Shown in pieces: positions 16,725-25,429 of a DNA stretch of 40,486 nt. The notes under the pieces are model-generated. The model was not told where the DNA came from. It was given only the letters and a program-made list of their open reading frames with translations, and made no database searches. The stretch is from Desulfobacterales bacterium (GTDB lineage Bacteria > Desulfobacterota > Desulfobacteria > Desulfobacterales > SURF-7). Within the stretch, counting starts at the first letter, position 1. Each line of letters opens with the position of its first letter. Made by a program: the position numbers and the translations under genes. The stretch spans positions 1 to 40,486 of the forward strand of contig JANQFQ010000084.1 of assembly GCA_028277765.1 (NCBI GenBank), in the 5' to 3' direction.

Positions 16725-18533
16725 ATGGCACAATTAATCGCTGACAGAAGAGATATCGATTTTGTTCTGCATGAGCAATTCAATGCAGACAAATTAAGCA
16801 AAAAAGAATTATTTGCGGATTTTAACAAAAAAACCATAGACCTTATCATTTCTGAGGCCCGGAACCTTGCGATTAAAGAGATACTCCCCACACAGAAAGA
16901 CGGAGATGAAGAAGGGTGCGTGTTTGAAAAAGGAAACGTGAAGATACCTGAATCATTTCATAAGGCTTATGAACTCTATACAGAGGGAGAATGGGTTGCT
17001 ACAACAGAAGATCTTGAATGGGGCGGACAGGGAATGCCCAAACTCGTGGCTCTGGCAGCAAACGATTATTTTGTAGGGGCGAATTTCGCTTTTATGATGT
17101 ACCCTGGCCTGACCCATGGCGCAGGAAAACTGGTAGAAGAATTTGGGAATGAAGAACAGAAAAAACGGTATCTGAAAAAATTGTACACCGGCGAATGGAC
17201 AGGGACCATGCTCCTTACCGAACCTGAGGCTGGATCTGATGTGGGAGCCCTGACGACATCGGCAGTCAAAAACGATGATGGCACTTACACTATCACCGGC
17301 TCTAAGATATTTATCTCTGGTGGAGAACATGACCTCACTGATAACATCATCCACCCGGTGCTGGCTCGTATAGAAGGTGAACCTGAAGGAACAAAAGGGA
17401 TATCCCTTTTTCTTGTACCCAAATTCAGGATCAATCCTGATGGAAGCTTAGGTGAATTCAATGATGTGGTCTGCACCGGCATTGAGGAAAAAATGGGTAT
17501 TCACGGAAACAGCACATGCTCCCTGACCCTTGGCGGAAACGGCAATTGTATTGGTGAACTCCTGGGCGAAAAAAATAAGGGGATGCGGGCCATGTTTCTG
17601 ATGATGAATGAAGCCCGCCTGTTGGTGGGCATGCAGGGCCTGACATGCGCCTCATCCGCTTACCTTTACGCCCTGAACTACGCGAGAGAACGTGTACAGG
17701 GAAAAAATATCCTGCAATTTTTTGATAAGGACGCCAAGTCCGTACCCATCATCCAGCATCCAGACATCAGACGCCAGCTCATGATCATGAAATCATATGT
17801 GGAAGGAATGAGGAGCCTCATTTATTATATTGGTCTTTGTGAAGATATGGCGAGGATTTCTGACAACCAAGAAGAGAAGGAGAAATTTCATGGACTGATA
17901 GAAGTCCTGACCCCGATTGCCAAGGGATACGTGACCGACAGGTCTTTCGAGATATGCAGCCACGGTATTCAGATTTACGGTGGTTATGGTTATATAAAAG
18001 AATATCCCATGGAGCAACTTCTCAGGGACTGCAGGATCACAATGATCTACGAAGGAACAAATGGTATCCAGGCAATGGATTTTCTAGTAAGAAAACTTGG
18101 CCTGAACGAGGGCAAGACCATGATGGACCTTCTGGGTGAAATTCAAAAAACCATAGCTAAAGCAAAAAAGACACCTGGCCTTGAAGACCTTGCCGGTAAA
18201 GTGGAACAGGCGCTCAACAAACTCGGAGAAGTTGCCATGCATATGGGAAAGATAGTGACATCAGACAAGGTCCTTACAGCATTTGCCCATGCTCACCCTT
18301 TCCTGGAAACAGCCGGAGATGTGGTCAACGCCTGGATGCTTCTCTGGCGGGCTTCTGTTGCAGCTCCTGCAAAGGAAAAGAAGAAAAAAGACGCAGCCTT
18401 TTACGAAGGGCAGATAAAATCAGCAGAATATTTTATCAATTCCATCCTGCCGGTTGCGCTTGGCAAGATGGATGCTATCCTGGCAGCTGACAATGCTGTT
18501 GTGGATATACCAGAGGATGCGTTTGGAGGGTAA
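16725..18533 (+). CDS. Acyl-CoA dehydrogenase, long form with C-terminal extension
   Basis: This FAD enzyme should oxidise acyl-CoA to trans-2-enoyl-CoA, the first step of beta-oxidation. The order is an N-terminal extension (1-80), the acyl-CoA dehydrogenase N and middle domains (LTEPEAGSDVGAL about 165-177; substrate loop with KIFISGGEHD), the C-terminal helical domain with catalytic base Glu443 in YEGTNGIQ, and a further C-terminal domain (about 480-602) of the acetyl-CoA dehydrogenase-like type. The 602-residue length matches the FadE/AcdA-like long class rather than 380-residue short-chain enzymes. AAAGGAG is 7 bp upstream. No ETF genes adjoin it. A strong hairpin follows. Confidence 0.93.
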   Translation: MAQLIADRRDIDFVLHEQFNADKLSKKELFADFNKKTIDLIISEARNLAIKEILPTQKDGDEEGCVFEKGNVKIPESFHKAYELYTEGEWVATTEDLEWGGQGMPKLVALAANDYFVGANFAFMMYPGLTHGAGKLVEEFGNEEQKKRYLKKLYTGEWTGTMLLTEPEAGSDVGALTTSAVKNDDGTYTITGSKIFISGGEHDLTDNIIHPVLARIEGEPEGTKGISLFLVPKFRINPDGSLGEFNDVVCTGIEEKMGIHGNSTCSLTLGGNGNCIGELLGEKNKGMRAMFLMMNEARLLVGMQGLTCASSAYLYALNYARERVQGKNILQFFDKDAKSVPIIQHPDIRRQLMIMKSYVEGMRSLIYYIGLCEDMARISDNQEEKEKFHGLIEVLTPIAKGYVTDRSFEICSHGIQIYGGYGYIKEYPMEQLLRDCRITMIYEGTNGIQAMDFLVRKLGLNEGKTMMDLLGEIQKTIAKAKKTPGLEDLAGKVEQALNKLGEVAMHMGKIVTSDKVLTAFAHAHPFLETAGDVVNAWMLLWRASVAAPAKEKKKKDAAFYEGQIKSAEYFINSILPVALGKMDAILAADNAVVDIPEDAFGG

Positions 18534-18568
18534 ACCGCATTTTTTCAATAAAATACGGCAGAGCAGAC

Positions 18569-18588
18569 CGTAGGACGCTGTGCCCACC
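18569..18588. repeat. Degenerate GTAGGGTGGGC-type element
   Basis: CGTAGGACGCTGTGCCCACC resembles the GTAGGGTGGGCTGTGCCCACC palindrome at 8306-8326, with one arm decayed. Confidence 0.5.
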
Positions 18589-18639
18589 TTTTAACCTTAG
18601 AAAATGAGCGCATAAAATTTGCCCATGGTGCCAAGTCTT

Positions 18640-18669
18640 ATGCGTGGATGTCAGATGACATCCACGCAT
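18640..18669. terminator. 14-bp perfect hairpin between convergent genes
   Basis: ATGCGTGGATGTCA (18640-18653) and its exact reverse complement (18656-18669) are separated by 2 bases. The site lies between the acyl-CoA dehydrogenase and a leftward pseudogene. No U-tract follows on either strand, so it may be a bidirectional pause/processing hairpin or a small repeat rather than a true intrinsic terminator. Confidence 0.45.
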
Positions 18670-18685
18670 GAGGAGGATACTTTTA

Positions 18686-19046
18686 TTAGAAAGTAAACGT
18701 TATCTTGGCAGCAGTTAAATACCAGTCTTCTTCAAGTTCAGCCACATCATTTTCAGCTGCTGTAAACGCGCCAAAGCCGTCCATATCATGATATTCGAGT
18801 TTGACGATCCAGTTTTTGTTAATATCCCAGCGTAAGGAAAGTTGCCAATCTTCCAGCCAGTTGGTATAATCAGGCCAGCCGGCCGGCACATTTTCACCAT
18901 CCTTGTCTTCTGATCGCGGATAATATTCCGAATATGCCAGACCGACCTCAAAATCCTTTAGGAATCGATAAGAACCGGAAACATATCAGACACCCCAAGC
19001 CTATAAATACGGCTAGAAAAAGTCCCACCATTTTTAATCGTTTCAT
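18686..19046 (-). pseudogene. Outer-membrane beta-barrel protein remnant, internally deleted and frameshifted
   Basis: From ATG 19046, behind a good GAGAGGG ribosome site, the strand encodes a signal peptide (MKRLKMVGLFLAVFIGLG). That frame stops after about 33 codons. In another frame the sequence continues with beta-strand-like text (FLKDFEVGLAYSEYYP, LSLRWDINKNWIVKLEYHD) and ends in a classic barrel C-terminus, AKITFTF, at 18686. The two ends of a secreted barrel gene are thus joined with the middle missing and the frame lost. A typical porin-like protein would be several hundred residues. Only the C-terminal 67-codon piece is visible as an ORF. Confidence 0.7.
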
Positions 19047-19284
19047 TGTTTCCCTCTCTTTCATTAATGTTCGGTTAATATGACATTTCCCTATAATATA
19101 TCAAACGTCCAATTCATCAATTGGAAGCGCGACACAAGAAGCATTCACGGAAACATTTACTGTAAAACTGGCGTTTGCATTCTTTACATTCAAAACGCTA
19201 ATTCCGGTTGTCAGTACTTCTGATTAGAAAAGAAACATAATGCCCGTAAAAAGGGCAGATACGGCCGTCATGTCAACGAACTGC

Positions 19285-19347
19285 TTAGAAAAAATAACAG
19301 TAACAACTTGCATCATTGAACAGATTGTTCACTTGATCGATACACAT
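19285..19347 (-). other. Possible 20-codon ORF with Shine-Dalgarno inside a hairpin
   Basis: ATG 19347 follows GAGGAGG with 5-base spacing, an excellent ribosome site. The ORF encodes MCIDQVNNLFNDASCYCYFF and stops. Just upstream on the same strand, CTCCTC-ATAACAC-GAGGAG would fold so that the Shine-Dalgarno is masked. This could be a leader peptide, a tiny gene, or the start of a decayed gene. Other frames downstream also look partly coding (for example NVKNANASFTVNVSVNAS near 19150) but contain stops. The remainder of 19047-19516 shows no other supportable feature. Confidence 0.3.
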
Positions 19348-19516
19348 AAAAACCTCCTCGTGTTATGAGGAGCAAATACATTAAATCTGTGTCAACTTCG
19401 TAACAAGTTCCTTAATTTTTACAGATGGGTCTATAAGTCTTTGATACTATTCGAAATGACGATAGTTAATATCAACTAACGTAAATAATATAAATCAAAT
19501 TACCACCAAAAACCAA

Positions 19517-22012
19517 TTATTTTTTAAACAACTTAAAAACTGCTGGAAGCAGGACAATAGAAGCCAGGAGGCAAGCGGTTATACCAATCACCGCCACAAC
19601 CCCCATACTCTTCAGGCCCGGATAATGGGACAGGGCTATTGATCCAAAACCGACAAGGGTGGTCAGGGAAGTAAGCATAACAGCCCTGCCGGTCTTGGCT
19701 ATCTGTTCAGGCATTTCAGAAGATGGTGCCCGTAGAAATGTGTTGGTAAAATGCACACCATCATCAATACCGATCCCTGCGATCATGGGAACAACCATGA
19801 TATTGAAGAAATTAAAGTCAATATGAAATATTTTCATAAAGCCCGCAAGACACGCAAGACCAGCGGCAAGTGGAAGTATGGATAGAATGACCAGGCTGAG
19901 CTGTCTGTAATATAAAGACAGGACGAACAGGATACAGATGATTGCCAGAAGCAGAGATGACTTCAGGTTTTTAATGATCATCTGCTTTATATCGTGCGTG
20001 AGGAGATTGACACCTGTAAGCGAAAAACTGCCTGCCGGAATATTGCTTTTCTCAATCTCTTTTATAATCATCTCCTTGAAATCAAAGATGTCTTTACCTG
20101 ACCACAGGTCCTTTGAGGGATTGATATACGTCACGATTTTATATTCATTCCCTTTTTCATAACTAAATGGGTGTACAAGTTGTTCCATATTAGTTCCCGC
20201 GAGAGTAGACAGGAGCAATACACTTTCCGTGTTGAATACCTGTGCCAGTGCGTCAAAATAACAGTCATAGCTATTGCCAGGATCAGAAAAGCCATTCTTC
20301 TTAAGTGCCGCGGTAAATGTAGCTTTAATTCTTTTTATGTTAAAAACATCAGGATTCTCCCTGATCAACGCGATATTCTTTTTCTGAAGCTCCGGAGAAG
20401 TTACAAATTCGCTGATACTTCTTTGCCGCAAAATCTTACCTGATTGTTGAAGCTGCTTCAGGATCCTGAATACTGCTTCATTCCTGTTCATGGCCTGCTC
20501 TTCAGTTTCTCCCTCTACCACCACAAGGATTTCAGCTGTTGATCCACCCAACCATTTTGTAACCCGGTCCTGAAGGTTGATAACACTGTCATCTTCAGGT
20601 CTGAAATTCCTGAAGTTGTCATCAAACCTGACTCCTTTCCCTATCACCGCAAGCAGGCATATACAAATAAAACAGACAAGCACTGATATCCTTGAATACT
20701 TCTGAACACTATCAAGAAAAGGACGAAGGCCGAAACTTGCTGCAACAATCTTCCCACCAGCACTTTCTGAACCTGAAAAAAAGACAAGTATTGACGGGAG
20801 CAGAAAAAACATGACTCCAAGACATAAAAGGATTCCTGTCCCTGTAAGAATACCCAGTTCCCGGAAACCGCCAAAATCAGAAAAGCCAATGGAAAAAAAC
20901 GCTAACGCGGTTGTAAAACCGCCGATAACTATCCCGGCGCCGGCTTCCTGAAATGTCTGCCCAAGTCTCTCTGCAGCATCCAAGTTAGATCGTGTCTTGT
21001 CAAAATATCGATTAATAATATGAATGGCAAAGTCGACACCTATCCCCACAAGAACACATGAAAACACGCAGGAGAGTATATTGATACGCCCGAATAAAAA
21101 ACCTGCTAATCCAAGGGTCCATATAAGGCTTATTGCCAGGGGAACACCGACATACAAGAGGGGCCTTAGGGCCCTGAACCACAGGCCGAAAAGAATCATA
21201 ACCCCAACAAAAGAGGTTAAAACTGTCGCCCGTATATCCTTTTTCGATACAGCCTCATCTTTCACAGCTATTGGGTAGCCGCCAGTAAAAGAGAGCGTTA
21301 TCCCTTTATCTTCATCTATAACACGCGTCTTTATACGCGCCATTGCAGACATAAGGCTCCTGCTGAACGCCATGTCCTGGGGAGGACGCACAGGTTCCAG
21401 AAACATAAAATATGTTCTGCTGTCTTTTGTCTTGAAATATCCCCTGCCCTGTCCTGTTCCGCGAAAGATAGAACTGCCGGAAAGTCTCTGAGCTGTTATA
21501 TCCCTGAGCCCTAGAGGATCAGCCTGTATCATCTCCTTAACAGGGAGATTAAACGGCGTCATCAGCATTTTTCTGTTTTGCTTTACCTGCCTGATAATAC
21601 CGTCATCAGACAACTGCTCACCAAGTCTTTTCAGATCTTCAGGATTCAGGGAATAAGGGAGATACCTGACCAAAGACAGATATAAAGATTGAATAACCGT
21701 ATCATCATTTTTAAATTCAGCTCTCTTAATGAACCCGCTTTTCATAAACCGATCCGCAAGATCTTCTATACTCTTTTCCGAATCCTGCTGATTATATTCT
21801 TCCGGCATGTCAACGAGAACAACCAGAAGGGATTGCAGCCCAATCTCTTCAGTGACCTCAAAAAAAGTCTCAACACTCTGGTTTGAAGAAGGGAGAAGAG
21901 AAAGGATATTAAACTCAAGCTTTAGACATGAACATGAATACAGGGCGGCGACTGTCAATAAAAGACTGATGACAATGATATGTTTGTGAAAACGGATGAT
22001 GAAGTTGTTCAA
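19517..22012 (-). CDS. MMPL/RND-family lipid exporter
   Basis: About 830 residues with the RND layout: one N-terminal helix, a large periplasmic loop (about 35-255), a block of five helices, a sixth single helix, a second large loop (about 440-675) and five more helices. The conserved GVGIDFAIHI-like and GIGIDDGVHF segments follow the pattern of MMPL and HpnN proteins that move lipids or polyenes out of the inner membrane. A comparable exporter is standard in aryl-polyene clusters. The track-like ATG at 22036 lies in an intergenic repeat copy without a ribosome site. I prefer the TTG at 22012 with AGGA nine bases upstream, which gives the usual MNNFIIRFHKH start. It is last in a leftward series with the deacetylase and ATP-grasp genes. 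Confidence 0.85.
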   Translation of the reverse strand: MNNFIIRFHKHIIVISLLLTVAALYSCSCLKLEFNILSLLPSSNQSVETFFEVTEEIGLQSLLVVLVDMPEEYNQQDSEKSIEDLADRFMKSGFIKRAEFKNDDTVIQSLYLSLVRYLPYSLNPEDLKRLGEQLSDDGIIRQVKQNRKMLMTPFNLPVKEMIQADPLGLRDITAQRLSGSSIFRGTGQGRGYFKTKDSRTYFMFLEPVRPPQDMAFSRSLMSAMARIKTRVIDEDKGITLSFTGGYPIAVKDEAVSKKDIRATVLTSFVGVMILFGLWFRALRPLLYVGVPLAISLIWTLGLAGFLFGRINILSCVFSCVLVGIGVDFAIHIINRYFDKTRSNLDAAERLGQTFQEAGAGIVIGGFTTALAFFSIGFSDFGGFRELGILTGTGILLCLGVMFFLLPSILVFFSGSESAGGKIVAASFGLRPFLDSVQKYSRISVLVCFICICLLAVIGKGVRFDDNFRNFRPEDDSVINLQDRVTKWLGGSTAEILVVVEGETEEQAMNRNEAVFRILKQLQQSGKILRQRSISEFVTSPELQKKNIALIRENPDVFNIKRIKATFTAALKKNGFSDPGNSYDCYFDALAQVFNTESVLLLSTLAGTNMEQLVHPFSYEKGNEYKIVTYINPSKDLWSGKDIFDFKEMIIKEIEKSNIPAGSFSLTGVNLLTHDIKQMIIKNLKSSLLLAIICILFVLSLYYRQLSLVILSILPLAAGLACLAGFMKIFHIDFNFFNIMVVPMIAGIGIDDGVHFTNTFLRAPSSEMPEQIAKTGRAVMLTSLTTLVGFGSIALSHYPGLKSMGVVAVIGITACLLASIVLLPAVFKLFKK

Positions 22013-22031
22013 AAGATAGTATCCTGCACTC

Positions 22032-22381
22032 AGCATAGTAGGTTGGGGTTGAGCCGACTTGCCTTTGTTGGGTTAAACACCGTAACCCAACCTACAAAGA
22101 TTCAGAGTTTGCAGAACAGAAAATACAAAAGGCGAAACCCAACAAGCGCATCCAACATCAAGTATTGGATTGAACACCTTAACCCATCCTGCAAAATTAG
22201 TTGTTTACGATACAAAAAGTTCCAATGGCGAAACCCAACAAACGTACCTAGAGCATAGTAGGTTGGGGTTGAGCCGACTTGCCTTTGTTGGGTTAAACAC
22301 CGTAACCCAACCTACAAAGATTCAGAGTTTGCAGAACAGGAAATACAAAAGGCGAAACCCAACAAGCGTACCCAGCATCAA
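22032..22381. repeat. 220-bp-period direct repeat of GTAGGTTGGGG palindromic units
   Basis: Positions 22032-22148 and 22252-22368 are identical except for one base (22120/22340). Each contains GTAGGTTGGGGTTGAGCC paired with AACCCAACCTAC and ends GGCGAAACCCAACAAGCG. A diverged half-unit lies between them (about 22165-22250, with GCGAAACCCAACAAACGTACC). Nothing in this spacer looks coding. Confidence 0.85.
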
Positions 22382-22426
22382 TTTGTCCCTCTACTACAAC
22401 ATCAGAACTGCAACAACATTCTCCCA

Positions 22427-22921
22427 TTAAAAAGATCTGATGAGCCGCAGTAGCCCCTCTCCCGCCCCCAGCAGCAGAACACATCCGATGATGCTTCCTG
22501 CGATCAAAAATATATAGCTGACAGGTTTGGTCAGTCTAAGAATTCTTGACAAAATAAATCCGCTCAACATGCCGCACCCTTTTAGCGGAAGAATGGTTAT
22601 TGCCAGCACCCCAGGGATACCGGCAACCTGCATCCTTTGAAAAAACTTCGTTTCAGTGAGTTTCTTCTCTTTTTGCTGCCATCTTTCACGCATCTTCTTC
22701 ACAAAAGGTCTGTTAGAAACCGTATCAAACACAAGAAAAAACAACGGTACCTGCAGGGTGTCCATAAGGACCACAACAGGCAGTAGAAAAGCAGCTCCAA
22801 AACCGAGCATCTGTGCGCTGATAATCGCCACCGGTCTTCCCCCAACGATATATAGTGGTACAAAGTAGAGGAAAAAATGTTCCGAAAGATTTTGTTTTAA
22901 ATATACGATCAGGTCAACCAT
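22427..22921 (-). CDS. Small integral membrane protein, Sm_multidrug_ex-like
   Basis: The 164-residue hydrophobic protein has about four membrane segments and a charged cytoplasmic loop (RERWQQKEKKLTET, about 88-101). A proline/glycine-rich re-entrant-like segment (GIPGVLAITILPLKGCGMLSG) resembles the COG2426 'small multi-drug export' family and, distantly, DedA-like proteins. The function of that family is unproven. The ATG at 22921 is chosen because the 18 codons upstream (to 22975) are read from an intergenic repeat and look unnatural (MDFEFVSGFEIRASD). It sits between the exporter and deacetylase genes, so a role in moving or anchoring the cluster product is possible. Confidence 0.65.
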   Translation of the reverse strand: MVDLIVYLKQNLSEHFFLYFVPLYIVGGRPVAIISAQMLGFGAAFLLPVVVLMDTLQVPLFFLVFDTVSNRPFVKKMRERWQQKEKKLTETKFFQRMQVAGIPGVLAITILPLKGCGMLSGFILSRILRLTKPVSYIFLIAGSIIGCVLLLGAGEGLLRLIRSF

Positions 22922-22930
22922 TATAGATAA

Positions 22931-23132
22931 ATCCGAAGCACGAATTTCGAAACCCGAAACAAATTCAAAATCCAAATTTTTTTAAAATTCTAAACCTTAT
23001 TTCATCAAAGTCAGAGCTTTAGAAACATTTGTTTTAGTAATCATCTATAAACGTTTTGAACATTGTTTTTTTGAGCATTCGAATTTGTTTCGCCAAATTT
23101 TATGATCGGGCCGGATTTCGATATTCGGATTT
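22931..23132. repeat. Inverted pair of TTTGAATTTGTTTCG family-5 repeats
   Basis: A leftward copy (22931-22980) and a rightward copy (about 23053-23132, AATTTGTTTCG then GGATTTCGATATTCGGATTT) bracket about 70 bp. Related copies lie at 29971-30050 and 31490-31562. The leftward copy ends 10 bp before the small membrane protein start. Confidence 0.7.
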
Positions 23133-23178
23133 GTATCAGAATCCTGTATCTCTTCTGATAATAATCTTAAATCGTCAT

Positions 23179-24033
23179 CTAATCCTCCACGCATCGATCA
23201 GCTCTTATGCCCTCCCCGAGCACCGTTTCTACTGTCGTAAACTCAAAGTCATCAAGCAGGCGGCAAAGCCTTTTTTCAGTCGTCGATATGCGAGCACTAA
23301 CAACAAATTTTTTAATCATGGGAATCCTGATGCTTGGGGGATCAGGATCAAACTCCCTGGGATGCACGTACACCAGGGCAGGTTGGTTTTCTTTATTCAG
23401 TTTTTCTATGGCAGACCGTACCATGCTATAAGGAAATACCCGGAGTCCCCATCCCCCGCCTATGGGAAGATTTCCAAACAGGCTTGAACCCACTAGGGGT
23501 GGGAATTCCCATATGCTGCCATGCTCGGGATTATGTTGAAACGGTCTTTTGGGATACATCTGGTTTCCTATAATCGGCAGAGGCGCCATGCTTGAATCAT
23601 ATACCATCCCGAGCTTCTTAATAATCTTGAGCGCCCATAGCGAATTGTCCCGTATGGACCATTCCGGTGCTCTGAACCCTTTAACCGGACAACCTGTTAT
23701 CCCTGAAATAATATCCAGGGATTTCTGAAGGTCATTTTTAAACTCATTCGGTGTTAGTGTGTAAACACGTTTGTGCGCGTATCCATGGGTACCGATCTCA
23801 TGCCCGGCAGATAAGATTGTCATGAGTAGATCAGGATCCTTTTCCGCAATATACCCGAGTGAAAAAAAAGTCGCTTTTGACTGTTTTTTATCAAGGATAT
23901 CAAGAATCTTAAGTATATTACCCCTTACACGGCTTTCCAGCTCTGGCCAGATCTTTTGAGGGATATATTTTTTAACTCCACAGATATGGTACCAGTCCTC
24001 CACATCCACGGTCAGTATATTGTTAAATGTCAT
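23179..24033 (-). CDS. Polysaccharide deacetylase, DUF3473/XrtA-associated type
   Basis: The NodB-fold enzyme carries TVDVEDW (Asp10, with Asp13 nearby), the metal-binding H-x3-H in HGYAHKR (His83, His87) and the FRAPEWS motif. A C-terminal region containing GGGWGLRVFPY and LVYVHPREFDPDPP is characteristic of the deacetylases found in exosortase/EPS loci (DUF3473). It should remove N-acetyl groups from a sugar or polymer. No signal peptide is seen, so it may act on a cytoplasmic, lipid-linked precursor. Its start overlaps the ATP-grasp stop by 4 bp (ATGA), meaning tight translational coupling. No exosortase is in the window. Confidence 0.88.
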   Translation of the reverse strand: MTFNNILTVDVEDWYHICGVKKYIPQKIWPELESRVRGNILKILDILDKKQSKATFFSLGYIAEKDPDLLMTILSAGHEIGTHGYAHKRVYTLTPNEFKNDLQKSLDIISGITGCPVKGFRAPEWSIRDNSLWALKIIKKLGMVYDSSMAPLPIIGNQMYPKRPFQHNPEHGSIWEFPPLVGSSLFGNLPIGGGWGLRVFPYSMVRSAIEKLNKENQPALVYVHPREFDPDPPSIRIPMIKKFVVSARISTTEKRLCRLLDDFEFTTVETVLGEGIRADRCVED

Positions 24034-25205
24034 GTTCTCTTTTTAAACTTGTGTTTTATGTCCCTGTCATACAACAGCGTTAGCAGCATCAGTATTCTGC
24101 CCAAAACCGGCCCAGGATCTTTTAAGGATAAAATATCATATGCTGTATCCTGATCCAGGAAGTTGAAAAAACTCGGCATCAGCTTCATCCTGTCACGGCT
24201 GTATATAAAATGGAGGAGGTCCCCCGGCAGAAGCCATCTGCATTTTTTCCCTACCTCATACTCTTCTACAGGTTTAAAATCCTCTCCGCAAGATAAACGG
24301 TACAAAAGCCATGGGAAGTTTACACCTGATTCAACAGCCAAGGCAAGAGATCCCCAGAATCGCGGATTTATCTCCATCAGTTTGGGTATATTATCACGCG
24401 GATCGATTTTAAACTCCACCATTGCCACACCAAACCAGCCAATCGCCTCAAGTAGAGTTCTTCCCATCTCCCTGATCTCATCATGTCTTGCGCTAATCCT
24501 GAGCGTACTTGCACCGCCGGTAACCGGGTATTCCCTTAACCGTTGATGAATAAACGACGCCTTTACATCCCCCCTCTCATTCATGAGAAATGACGCTCCA
24601 AAACCCGAGCCCTGTCTTGGTATCAATTCCTGTATCATGGGATACGGAAAACGGTTATGTACCTTTTTATACTGGCTGACCAGCTGATCCGGGTTTTCAG
24701 GAAACAATATACCTTCCGCACCTGAACCTTCCCTTGGCTTTATGACAACCGGATATGGAAGGGTATGCTTTATCTCCTCAATTTTATTAAGATCATCAAT
24801 ATGCCAGGTTGCAGGAATTGGTATCCCTTTTTTCGTGGCAAGCTTAAGGACCTTATCTTTTCTCTGTGCAAGCCTCAGTTTTTCAGGAGATACAAGAGGA
24901 ATCCAGGTTAGCTTGGAAAACGCTTCGTGATGCCTGGATACCATATCCAGGGTAACATCCTCCATTGGAAGCAGCATTTTGTAGGAATTTTGAGTAAGTT
25001 CCTGCAGAAGGAATGCTGCTAGTTCAGCCTCTTCAAAGAAAGGGGACGGGTAAACCACTCCTCTGCTGCAGTATTTTGAGAATAAAGCCGTGGCAAGCCG
25101 GTTGCTTTCTCCAACCGTAACATTTATGCCTTTACTGCCAAGGGCACGGACAGCGGACAGCGTTTTTCTCCAGTGCCCGTCTGTTATAAAAACACCGGAA
25201 TCCAT
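24030..25205 (-). CDS. ATP-grasp ligase (carboxylate-amine ligase family)
   Basis: The 391-residue protein has an N-terminal Rossmann-like preATP domain (1-100) and an ATP-grasp core (about 110-310) with VVIKPREGSGAEGI as the nucleotide-binding strand-loop, QELIPRQG, and the magnesium-site segment MEINPRFWGS. It resembles COG3919-type predicted ligases that join a carboxylate to an amine with ATP. The coupling to a deacetylase, which would free an amine, suggests amidation of a deacetylated amino sugar; this is inference. The C-terminal 80 residues are hydrophobic-rich and unassigned. The gene heads the leftward unit; its ATG has no strong ribosome site. Confidence 0.85.
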   Translation of the reverse strand: MDSGVFITDGHWRKTLSAVRALGSKGINVTVGESNRLATALFSKYCSRGVVYPSPFFEEAELAAFLLQELTQNSYKMLLPMEDVTLDMVSRHHEAFSKLTWIPLVSPEKLRLAQRKDKVLKLATKKGIPIPATWHIDDLNKIEEIKHTLPYPVVIKPREGSGAEGILFPENPDQLVSQYKKVHNRFPYPMIQELIPRQGSGFGASFLMNERGDVKASFIHQRLREYPVTGGASTLRISARHDEIREMGRTLLEAIGWFGVAMVEFKIDPRDNIPKLMEINPRFWGSLALAVESGVNFPWLLYRLSCGEDFKPVEEYEVGKKCRWLLPGDLLHFIYSRDRMKLMPSFFNFLDQDTAYDILSLKDPGPVLGRILMLLTLLYDRDIKHKFKKRT

Positions 25206-25321
25206 GACTTATCTACTTATCATCTTCACCGAGTAATGTAAATCTATCTGATCTTATACTCTTAACGCAGGGAAAACCTTGAAGAAGAATTGCCAAATCA
25301 TAGTGCTTGCCTAAAAGTTAA

Positions 25322-25374
25322 AATCGGTTATGGTGATTGTATAAGGGGAAAAGGGATGTTCCGAATAACCGATT
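25322..25374. repeat. Inverted repeat AATCGGTTAT / ATAACCGATT
   Basis: Ten-base arms (25322-25331 and 25365-25374) are separated by 33 bp in the 224-bp gap between two leftward genes. It could be a hairpin or a regulator site; no T-run follows. Confidence 0.35.
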
Positions 25375-25429
25375 AAAATCAGCATATTTGTGATTAATCA
25401 GCTAAACTGATTGATAAATCCCAAAACAC

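Noticed and set aside
18715-18951. 78-codon leftward ORF
   Set aside because: It is an out-of-frame overlap of the outer-membrane barrel remnant, whose correct frame shows barrel strands and a terminal Phe.
19390-19425. GGAACTT on the minus strand as a second ECF promoter
   Set aside because: No GTCTAA-like -10 element at 15-17 bases follows, unlike the site at 2406.
22032-22381. Repeats considered as a CRISPR array
   Set aside because: Units are over 100 bp with a 220-bp period and palindromic ends; there are no short identical repeats with unique spacers and no cas genes.
22922-22975. 18-residue N-terminal extension of the small membrane protein
   Set aside because: These codons are a family-5 repeat copy; the ATG at 22921 begins a natural membrane-protein sequence.
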